Shown one piece after another: positions 29,119-36,400 of a stretch of 59,329 nt of DNA. Every line of letters begins with the position of its first letter. Within the stretch, counting starts at the first letter, position 1. The notes under the pieces were generated by a model. That model made no database searches. It saw nothing but the letters and a program-made list of their open reading frames with translations, and was not told the origin of the DNA. Origin of the DNA: Gemmatimonadaceae bacterium (GTDB lineage Bacteria > Gemmatimonadota > Gemmatimonadetes > Gemmatimonadales > Gemmatimonadaceae); the NCBI GenBank assembly GCA_019752115.1, contig JAIEMN010000033.1, positions 1 through 59,329 of the forward strand, in the 5' to 3' direction. The position numbers and the translations under genes are program-made.

Positions 29119-29178
29119 CTACGGAAAAACCAGTTGACAGATCCCGAAGGCGCCCCTATTCTACGGAAGATTCCGTAG
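29119..29178 (+). promoter_or_regulatory. BlaI-type promoter and operator
   Basis: The -35 TTGACA (29134-29139), a 17-bp spacer and the -10 TATTCT (29157-29162) form a near-consensus sigma-70 promoter. A dyad, ctacggaagattccgtag (29161-29178, 8-bp perfect arms, 2-bp centre), covers the end of the -10 and the expected start point, and an extra half-site ctacggaa lies at 29119-29126 just upstream of the -35. TAC...GTA ends are reminiscent of BlaI/MecI operators. Autorepression by the BlaI-like protein encoded next is the natural reading. Confidence 0.8.
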
Positions 29179-29206
29179 TCAATGCCCCACCCCCACCCTT
29201 TCCCTG

Positions 29207-29581
29207 GTGACCGACTACCACTTCCCCCCGCGCGAACTCGCCGTCATGTCGGTGCTCTGGAAGCTGGGCTCCGCCAGCGTGGCGGAGGTCCGCGAGCACC
29301 TCGACGAAGATCTCGCCTATACCTCCGTCCTCTCGGCGCTTCAGACCCTCGAAGACAAGGGCTACGTGCGCCATGAGCCCGAGGGACGGGCCTACCGCTA
29401 CTTCCCGACCGTTGCCGCCGACAAGGCCGGCAAGAGTGCGATCGGCCGGATCAAGGACGCGATCTTTCAGGGCTCCGCCGAGCGCATGTTCGCGCAGCTC
29501 GTGAGCGACAAGAAGCTGAGCCGCGATGAACTCGAGCGGATGCGCGCGCTGCTCGCCGAGCGGTTGGGAGACGACGCATGA
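29207..29581 (+). CDS. BlaI/MecI/CopY-family transcriptional repressor
   Basis: 124 residues, GTG start ~40 bp after the promoter. Winged helix-turn-helix: FPPRELAVMSVLWKLGSASV, AEVREHLDEDLAYTSVLSAL (recognition helix ~37-50), QTLEDKGYVRHEPEGRAYRY (wing), then the helical dimerisation part with the MecI-like FAQLVSDKKLSRDELERMRA. In the family, a linked M56 protease sensor relieves repression. Its stop overlaps the M56 gene start (ATGA), so both are one operon under the dyad-controlled promoter. Confidence 0.93.
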   Translation: MTDYHFPPRELAVMSVLWKLGSASVAEVREHLDEDLAYTSVLSALQTLEDKGYVRHEPEGRAYRYFPTVAADKAGKSAIGRIKDAIFQGSAERMFAQLVSDKKLSRDELERMRALLAERLGDDA

Positions 29582-31080
29582 CCGCCGCCTTCCTGCTCAG
29601 CTGGATCGCCGTCGCGGTGGTCATGTCCGCCCTGATCGCGGCGGCGGCGATGGCGGCGCAGCGACTCGCCGTGCGGGCGATGCCGGTCCGCATGATCTGG
29701 GCGGCCGCCATGCTGGCCATGATCGGCGTCACGTTCACGCAGCCCCTGCGGCGCGCGGCGGCCATCGAACGAATCGAGGGGCCCACGCCCAGCGCGCTGC
29801 GTCTCACCGCGGTCGAGAGTGCGCCGCCCTCGCCCCTCGAACAGATGCTGGCGTCGCTGCGCCACGCGCCGAGCCGAGCCATCGACCAGGTGATCGCGTC
29901 CGCGTCGTTCGTCGCGCAGCAGCTGCCGCCAGCCACGCGGTTGGGGGTGCTGTTCATCTGGCCGGGAGCGACGGCGCTCATCACCGTGATTCTGCTGGGC
30001 AGCTATCGGCGACAGCGCGCGCTGCTGCGCCGCGCCGTTCCGCGAGAGATGGCCGGTGCGGTGGTGCATGTCAGTGCCGACACCGGTCCCGCCGTGATCG
30101 GTGCGGCGGCGCCGGCCATCGTGGTGCCCGCCTGGTTGCTGGCCCGCACCGAGACCGAGCAGCGGCTCGTCGTGGCTCATGAGTCGGCGCATATCGCGGC
30201 GCACGATCCGCAACTCTTGCTCGCGGGCTGTGTGTGCGTGGCGCTGATGCCGTGGAATCCGGCCGCCTGGTTTGCGCTGGCTCGCCTCCGGCTGGCCATC
30301 GAACTCGATTGTGATGCCCGCGTGCTCGCGCGTGGCACCGACACCCGTCAGTACGGACAGCTCCTCATCGAGATGTCCGCCGCCGCACCGTCCCCAGCGA
30401 TCCCGCTGGGCGCCCCCGCGTTTTCCTACCGCGCATCCCACCTCGAACGGAGACTTCGGACGATGACTGCTCGCCCCACTCGTTTTCTCGCCGCGCGTCG
30501 TGCGTCGGCCCTCCTCATCGGCTCGGCGGCGGTGCTCGCCGCCTGCGGCGCGGAGCTCCCCACGGCCACGGAGTTGCAGGGCATGGATGTCGCGAAGGCC
30601 GAATCGCGGATCGGTGAAGTGGTGAAGATCGACAGCGCCACCACGCGCTACCTGCTGAATGGCAAGATCGTCGAGGCGCGCATCGCCCGCGGTGTGCTGG
30701 CCGATTCCATCGCGACGATTGAGGTGCACAAGACCGGGAACAAGGCCAACGAGATTCGCATCGTGACCAAGGGGGTGCCGACGTCGGGCACGGTGAAGGA
30801 GGTGGCGCTCGCCAACGTGATCGGCAAGGATGCGCCGATAGTCGTGGTGCGTGGTCAACCGCTCGAGGGGCGCCCGGTGAGCGGCATGGTCATTCGATCG
30901 GATTCCACGCGCGGCGAACCGCTGTTCTTCATCGACGGCAAGAAGTCCACGAAGGCCGACCTGGACAAGCTGTCGCCCAACGCCATCGAAAGTGTCTCAG
31001 TGCTCAAGGGTCCGACTGCGGTGGTCAAGTACGGCGCCGACGCGGCGAATGGCGCCATCGAGATCGTCCTCAAGAAGTGA
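29578..31080 (+). CDS. M56 (BlaR1-like) membrane metallopeptidase with TonB-receptor plug-like tail
   Basis: 500 residues. N-terminal transmembrane helices (~5-25, 35-55, ~125-140). Zinc protease domain with HESAH (HExxH, first His ~201) and downstream third-ligand region AIELDCDARVLARG (~242). A fourth membrane segment is near 305-325 (ASALLIGSAAVLAACG). In place of the penicillin-binding sensor domain of BlaR1, the last ~190 residues are beta-rich and end in LSPNAIESVSVLKGPTAVVK, YGADAANGAIEIVLKK, closely resembling the plug domain of TonB-dependent receptors (NDIESISVLK...YGSRGANGVIxITTKK). It should cleave or signal to the BlaI-like repressor; the tail may be the ligand-sensing part (inference). 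Confidence 0.88.
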   Translation: MTAAFLLSWIAVAVVMSALIAAAAMAAQRLAVRAMPVRMIWAAAMLAMIGVTFTQPLRRAAAIERIEGPTPSALRLTAVESAPPSPLEQMLASLRHAPSRAIDQVIASASFVAQQLPPATRLGVLFIWPGATALITVILLGSYRRQRALLRRAVPREMAGAVVHVSADTGPAVIGAAAPAIVVPAWLLARTETEQRLVVAHESAHIAAHDPQLLLAGCVCVALMPWNPAAWFALARLRLAIELDCDARVLARGTDTRQYGQLLIEMSAAAPSPAIPLGAPAFSYRASHLERRLRTMTARPTRFLAARRASALLIGSAAVLAACGAELPTATELQGMDVAKAESRIGEVVKIDSATTRYLLNGKIVEARIARGVLADSIATIEVHKTGNKANEIRIVTKGVPTSGTVKEVALANVIGKDAPIVVVRGQPLEGRPVSGMVIRSDSTRGEPLFFIDGKKSTKADLDKLSPNAIESVSVLKGPTAVVKYGADAANGAIEIVLKK

Positions 31081-31134
31081 CCGGTGTGACCTGACCGCTT
31101 GACTTTTCGTCACTTCAGACCGAACCTGAGAATC

Positions 31135-31263
31135 ATGACCGCCACGCTCTGGGCCCCGGCCCGACTTATCAGCCTTATTCCCGTCGTCGTAACGCTTCTT
31201 GTTACGGCGGTACTTGTCGTACTTACGACTCGGGAGCAGGGCCAGAGCGTCGCGGCGATGTAG
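31135..31263 (+). CDS. Putative branched-chain amino-acid leader peptide, 42 aa
   Basis: Reads MTATLWAPARLISLIPVVVT then a Leu/Val run and a short polar end, resembling IlvL-type leader peptides (MTALLRVISLVV...). Among ~22 central residues about 16 are Val, Leu or Ile. Many of these use CTT, GTA, GTT and ATT, codons that the surrounding GC-rich genes avoid, as expected for an attenuation leader. Two hairpins lie inside the coding region (31186-31208 and 31210-31222), and a competing hairpin and terminator follow. It could instead be a single-TM small protein. The ribosome-binding site is weak. No biosynthetic gene follows. Confidence 0.5.
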   Translation: MTATLWAPARLISLIPVVVTLLVTAVLVVLTTREQGQSVAAM

Positions 31264-31272
31264 CGCGACTCC

Positions 31273-31304
31273 CCGCCCCTCCCGACACCAACCGGGAGCG
31301 GCGG
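31273..31304 (+). promoter_or_regulatory. Hairpin competing with downstream terminator (attenuator candidate)
   Basis: Arms ccgcccctcccg (31273-31284) and cgggagcggcgg (31293-31304) pair at 11 of 12 positions around an 8-nt loop. The gggag of the second arm can alternatively pair with ctccc at 31330-31334, the first arm of the terminator, so the two structures are mutually exclusive: the 1:2 / 2:3 / 3:4 logic of classical attenuators. It begins 10 bases after the leader stop codon. Confidence 0.5.
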
Positions 31305-31324
31305 ACTGATCGAACGACAGCCCA

Positions 31325-31355
31325 GGCCCCTCCCACGGAGGGGCCTTCTTCGTTT
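31325..31355 (+). terminator. Intrinsic terminator / attenuator ahead of 52-aa ORF
   Basis: Perfect 9-bp stem ggcccctcc / ggaggggcc (31325-31333 and 31337-31345) with a 3-nt loop, followed directly by TTCTTCGTTT. It lies between the leader-like ORF and a second small ORF with a strong ribosome-binding site, so read-through would decide expression of the latter. Confidence 0.7.
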
Positions 31356-31382
31356 CCGGGCCGGGCCCGGAAGGAGACTCCG

Positions 31383-31541
31383 ATGTACATGGCTTTCGAT
31401 CGATTCCAGACCACGTCTCGCCACACCCAGTCCAGCGCCGACGCCACCGGCACCCCCTTCACCACCCGCAACACGCCGAACGCCGCCCGCCCGAACACGG
31501 AGAGCAAGGACTACCGCGAACAAGCCGACGGCGCCCCCTAA
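31383..31541 (+). CDS. Small ORF of 52 aa behind attenuator, unknown function
   Basis: ATG 31383 is preceded six bases upstream by a perfect AAGGAG (31371-31376), the strongest Shine-Dalgarno noticed in this window. The product (MYMAFDRFQTTSRHTQSSAD then Thr/Asn/Ala/Arg-rich, ending in KDYREQADGAP) is hydrophilic and probably disordered, with no known motif. The position behind a terminator suggests regulated expression. Nothing else lies on this strand before the convergent metallophosphoesterase at 31605; 31542-31604 is empty. Confidence 0.5.
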   Translation: MYMAFDRFQTTSRHTQSSADATGTPFTTRNTPNAARPNTESKDYREQADGAP

Positions 31542-31604
31542 CCGCCGTCCCCGAAGTCCAGCTCCCGCCGTCCAGCTTCCGCCGTACAGGCTTCCGTGGT
31601 GCGT

Positions 31605-32753
31605 TCAGCGAATCGAGTCCGTCAGTACTACGCGTCCCGCCGAGTACGGCTGCCACGACGCCCCAATCGCCACCACCTCCATCCACATCGCGCTCCCATC
31701 CACATGCACAATGCAGAAGTGGTACGGTGAATCGCCCGCTCGAGGTCCCGGTCGCACCAGCTGGGTCAGCCGCACGCCGTCGCCTTTCGACGCGCGCAGG
31801 TATGCCCGCTGGTCCGGGTTCCCCTCGAAGGCGTAGAGCGGCGCGCCACCGCCCCCGCTGACAATTTCGTCGAGCCGCCACGCGCCCTGCGCGTCGGTCC
31901 AGCGCTCGACCCAATGTTCGAACAAGTGCTCGTGTCCCGTCACGAGCAGCCGCACGTGATGCTGGCGAAAGAGCGGCATGTAGCGCCGCCGCACGGCATC
32001 GGCCGGCGGTTCCACGGTCGCGCCACCATGCGGACCGGAGCTGAGCACCGGATGGTGGAACATCACCACCACGTGCACATAGCGCGTACGATCGAGTCCC
32101 TCGAGCTGCGCCTTCACCCACGCGTACTGCTTGCTGTCGTCAGCGATGTTCGAGTCGAACGCCAGCACGAACGTGTTGCCATAGCCAAAGGCGTAGGTCG
32201 GATAGCCATCCAGTCGGCGCATCGACCCGTTCGCCGGAATGAGCGGCGCCACGGCGGCAAGATAGTTCGTGAGCCCCTCGCGGCGCCCGGGATCGCTCAG
32301 CGCCTCGGCGGCGGTCACGTCATGATTGCCGGGCGCCAGGAAGTACGGCACGCCGCCTTGCTGGGTGAGGCGATTGATCAGCCCCACGAAGCTCACATTC
32401 CACTGCCGCGGGTCGCGCCCGTTCACGACCGCGTCGCCACTCTGCAGCACGAAGCGCACGGGATCGGGGCCGCCCTTGAGTCGCTCGATCGCTGCGAGCA
32501 TGCCGTCGACCACGAATTCGTGCTCTTCCTGGGTCGCCACGCCATCGCGCCGCCCGCGCGTATCGCCGTAGGCAATGAACGAGAAGCGGGTCGCCGAGGC
32601 ACTGGCCGCCTCGGTCGGCAGCGGGGTGGCCGGCGCCTGGATGGGCGTGACGGCGGCGCGGTCGCGTTGCGCCCCCGCGGCGCAGGCCCACAAGGAAGCC
32701 GCCGCCATCCCCGCGGTGGTGAAGCCCGAGAGCCGTCGCAGCGCAGATCGCAT
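31605..32753 (-). CDS. Exported calcineurin-like metallophosphoesterase (copy 1)
   Basis: 382 residues. N-terminal signal with a possible lipobox (MAAASLWACAAG). Metallophosphoesterase motifs in order: FIAYGDTRGRRDG (GDxx), FVLQSGDAVVNGRDP (GDxxx), APGNHDVTAA (GNHD), VVVMFHHPVLSSGPHGG (HHP) and LLVTGHEHLFEHW (GHxH). Such enzymes hydrolyse phosphomonoesters or diesters with two metal ions; substrate unknown, presumably periplasmic. Its start overlaps the stop of the upstream secreted protein by one base (TGATG). A close paralogue lies at 38271-39416 beyond the PFOR gene. Confidence 0.9.
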   Translation of the reverse strand: MRSALRRLSGFTTAGMAAASLWACAAGAQRDRAAVTPIQAPATPLPTEAASASATRFSFIAYGDTRGRRDGVATQEEHEFVVDGMLAAIERLKGGPDPVRFVLQSGDAVVNGRDPRQWNVSFVGLINRLTQQGGVPYFLAPGNHDVTAAEALSDPGRREGLTNYLAAVAPLIPANGSMRRLDGYPTYAFGYGNTFVLAFDSNIADDSKQYAWVKAQLEGLDRTRYVHVVVMFHHPVLSSGPHGGATVEPPADAVRRRYMPLFRQHHVRLLVTGHEHLFEHWVERWTDAQGAWRLDEIVSGGGGAPLYAFEGNPDQRAYLRASKGDGVRLTQLVRPGPRAGDSPYHFCIVHVDGSAMWMEVVAIGASWQPYSAGRVVLTDSIR

Positions 32754-33295
32754 CAGAAGTACCGTTGGCAGCGTTCGATGTAGCGCGCGAGCAGCGTGCG
32801 TCGCGCGGCCAGTTCGGTGGCGGCGGGCGAACGGCCCACCCAGAAGGTCAGCGCCGTGAGCTCCTCGCGCGGCACGCCCGGGCGCATCCCCTGCAGCACC
32901 GGCATCGCGTCGCGGGTGAGCACCCGAAGCCCCGTGACGCCGGTCGTGTCATTCACCACCGGTTCAATGCGGTCGGCGAGATCCCCGGCGTCTCCCATGA
33001 TCCGCGTGGGTAGCATGGAACCGTTTACGGGGCGCTGCACCACCACCGTCAGCCGGCAGGGGAGCGCGTTGAGCACCTCCTGATGCACGGTCGGCAGCGT
33101 CAGGCGAAAACCCGTCTCGAGATCGCGCGACAGCTGCTGCAGGTCGCTCACCGAGCCATGCCGCCGCAGAATCTCGAACCGCTCGGCCAGGGTCTGTGCC
33201 GCCAGCGGGCGCCCCAGGCACGCCGACAGCAACGCAAGCAGGGGCCCGACCCGACGGCCCCGAACGAGGAGGGGAAGCATCTCGGAACGCTGCAT
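32753..33295 (-). CDS. Exported hypothetical protein, ~180 aa
   Basis: Starts at ATG 33295 (MQRSEMLPLL; an ATG five codons later also fits) with a signal peptide (GPLLALLSACLGRPLAAQ). The mature part has helical and beta segments (LAERFEILRRHGSVSDLQQL, ALPCRLTVVVQRPVNGSMLP, ELAARRTLLARYIERCQRYF) with two Cys residues that could form a disulfide. Unknown family. Coupled to the metallophosphoesterase downstream and divergent from the PFOR gene (148 bp between starts, no clear promoter seen). Confidence 0.65.
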   Translation of the reverse strand: MQRSEMLPLLVRGRRVGPLLALLSACLGRPLAAQTLAERFEILRRHGSVSDLQQLSRDLETGFRLTLPTVHQEVLNALPCRLTVVVQRPVNGSMLPTRIMGDAGDLADRIEPVVNDTTGVTGLRVLTRDAMPVLQGMRPGVPREELTALTFWVGRSPAATELAARRTLLARYIERCQRYF

Positions 33296-33443
33296 GGCGG
33301 GCGGGCCGCTGGAAAGGGGCCCTCGCCATGGCCCGGCGATGGGGAGAATCCCGATGGCGGGATGCTGGTCCACACCACACTGTTTCGGAGACGGCCCAGG
33401 CCGTCCACTCCCCTGTACGACTCGCACCCGCGCCCCACCAGCC

Positions 33444-36400
33444 ATGTCTGACGCCACGGCCGCCGTTACGCCTCCGCACGTCTCGCACCACGGCAAGCAC
33501 AAGTATCCCGGCTTCCACGTGACCTGCAGCGGCAATCAACTGGTCACGCAGTACGTCGAGACGCGCATTACCGAGGGTGGCGTCTTCTATCCCATCACGC
33601 CGAGCACCGAAGGCGGCGAGATCTACCAGCAGTCGTTCGCCACCGGCGAACTGAATGTCTGGGGGCAGCAGAAGGTCGCCGCCGAAACGGAAGGCGAGCA
33701 TGCGGCGCAGGGTGGCGCCACCGCCTTCGCCGTGACCGGCCGACGCACGGTGAACTTCACCTCCGGGCAGGGCATCGTCTACGCGATGGAGCAGTACTAC
33801 CACGCGCCGGGCAAGCTCTCCACGATGGTGCTGCAGGTCGGCGCCCGCGCGCTGACCAAGCATGCGCTCAACGTGCACTGCGGCCATGATGACCTCTACG
33901 CCGCACTCGATGTGGGCTGGATCATGCTCATGGCACGCGACGCGCAGCAGGCGGCCGACCAGGCCATCATCCTGCGCAAGACGTGCGAGCTCGCGCTCAA
34001 TCCGGGGATGAACATTCAGGACGGCATGCTCACGACGCACAGTGAGCGCATGTACCTGGCGCCGGAGGCCGAGTTCCTGCGCGAGTATCTCGGCGCCGCC
34101 GATGACATCATCCCCTGCCCCACGCCGGCGCAGCGCGAGCTCTTCGGGCCCACGCGCCGCCGCGTGCCGCAGATGATGGACCTCAAGAACCCCGCGCTGC
34201 TGGGCCCCGTGCAGAACCAGGAGCACCACATGAACGGCGTGGTGGCGCGGCGCAACAACTTCAGCGAACACGTGCTTCCCATGCTGGAGGCGTCGTACAA
34301 GGAGTTCGCCGACCTCACCGGCCGCGAGTACGGGCTCATCTCGCAGTACAAGACCGACGACGCCGACACGGTCTTCATCTCGCTCGGCTGCGCCGCTGAG
34401 AACATCGAAGCCGCCTGCGATTACCTGCGCGACCAGCGCAACGCGAAGGTGGGCTCGATCCACATCAACGTCATCCGCCCCTTCCCCGAAGACGCGGTCA
34501 TCAACGCACTCCGCGGCAAGAAGCGGGTGATCATCCTCGAGCGCACCGACGAAAGCTTTGCCGGTGACAACCCGCTCGCCCGCGACATCCGCGTGGCACT
34601 CGGCAAGGCCAACGAGATCACCAAGTTCGGCGGCCCGCACCCGGCGCTGACCCCCGACGAAACGCCCCGGCTCTTCCGCGGTGCGTATGGCATCGGCTCG
34701 CGCGACTTCCGCCCCGAGCACATCATCGGCGCCTACGAGTTCGCCACCGGCGTCTCGGCGCGCACCGACGGCCGCACCGCCGACGATGGCGAGACGTACT
34801 TCGTGCTCGGCGTGCAGCACCCGTACGCCGTCATCAGCAAGGACACCCCAAGCCTGTTGCCGGAAGGCGCGATTGCCGTGCGCTTCCACTCGATTGGCGG
34901 CTGGGGGATGATCACGACCGGCAAGAACCTGGGTGCCATCATCGGCGACCTGGGCCAGTACCTCGCCGAGCAGAACCCGAGCTACGACGACGAAGGCATT
35001 CTCGAAGACAAGCTCTTCGTGATGGCCAACCCCAAGTACGGGTCGGAGAAGAAGGGCGCGCCCACGAACTACTACCTCACCGTGGCGCCGTCGCAGATCA
35101 AGGTGAACTGCGAACTGAACCACGTGGACGTGGTGCTCTGCTGCGACCCCAAGGCGTTCACGCACACCAACCCGCTGGAAGGGCTCAAGCGCGGCGGGGT
35201 GCTGGTGTGGGAATCGAGCGAAAGCCCGACGAGCGCCTGGCAGCGCATTCCGGCGGCGCACCGCGAGTTCATCATCGAGCAGGACATCAAGGTCTACATC
35301 CTCCCAGGCTTCGATATCGCCCGGAAGGCCACGAACCAGACCGAACTCCAGCTGCGCATGCAGGGGAACGCGTTCCTCGGGGCGTTCTTCAAGGTCTCGC
35401 CGTTCCTCGACACGTATCACATCTCCCCCGAAGAGTTCCGCAAGATCATCTACAAGCAGTACGTGAAGAAGTTTGCGCGCTTCGGCGATGCGGTCGTGGA
35501 ATCGAACATGACCGTCATGGACGAAGGGTTCTCGCGCGTGGTGGAGATCACGCGCGGCGACATGGGCGATCCCGATCGCTCGAGCATGCGCAACCCGCTG
35601 CTGGCGCCGCTGGGTGAGCACTACTTCCCGCCCACGGCCGGCTGCGGCTCGTGTGGTGGCGGAGGCATCTCCTTCCCCACCGCACAGCTCTCGCGCGCGC
35701 CCCTCAAAACGATGGGCAAGTTCGACAGCGAGTTCCGCTCGGGGCTGGGCTACCATCAGCCGGCCAGTGCGCTCGCCTCGGTGGGTATCATGGCCGCCGG
35801 CACCGGCGCCACGCAGTCCAAGTATGTGGCGCGCCGTGAAACCCCGGTGTACGTGCCCGAGAACTGCACGCAGTGCATGGAGTGCATCTCGGTCTGCCCC
35901 GACACCGCGCTTCCCAATACGGCGCAGGAAGTGGGCACCGTGCTCCGCACGGCCGTGGTGAACTACGTGCGGGACGGCGGGGATCGCCAAACGCTGCTCA
36001 CCGAGTTGCCGGCGCTCGAACAGCGCGCCCGAACCCGCATGATGGACGCCGTAAAGGCCAAGGCCTCGGTCCCCTTCAAGACCATCGTGCGCGAAGAAGC
36101 CGCCGCCATCACCGGCATCGCCGACGCCTCGCGCGAGGAGTTCTGCGGCATCATCGACAAGCTGCCGCTGGCCTACAGCAATGTGCCGGCCATCTTCCGC
36201 ACCGTCGAAGCCAAGAACCCGGGTCAGGGCGGCCTGTTCTCGATCTTCGTAAGCGACCTGTGCAAGGGGTGCGGCGAGTGCGTGCAGGTGTGCGGCGACC
36301 ACGACGCGCTCCGCATGACGCGCGAAACCGAGGAGCTCAACGCCGAGCTGACCACGGCACAGGTCTTCTCGCGCCTGCTCCCGGACACGCCGCAGAAGTT

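Noticed and set aside
31110-31523. Minus-strand frame of 137 codons across the attenuator-like locus
   Set aside because: Gly/Val/Arg-rich with no motif or ribosome-binding site; the plus-strand small ORFs with terminator and perfect Shine-Dalgarno explain the region better.
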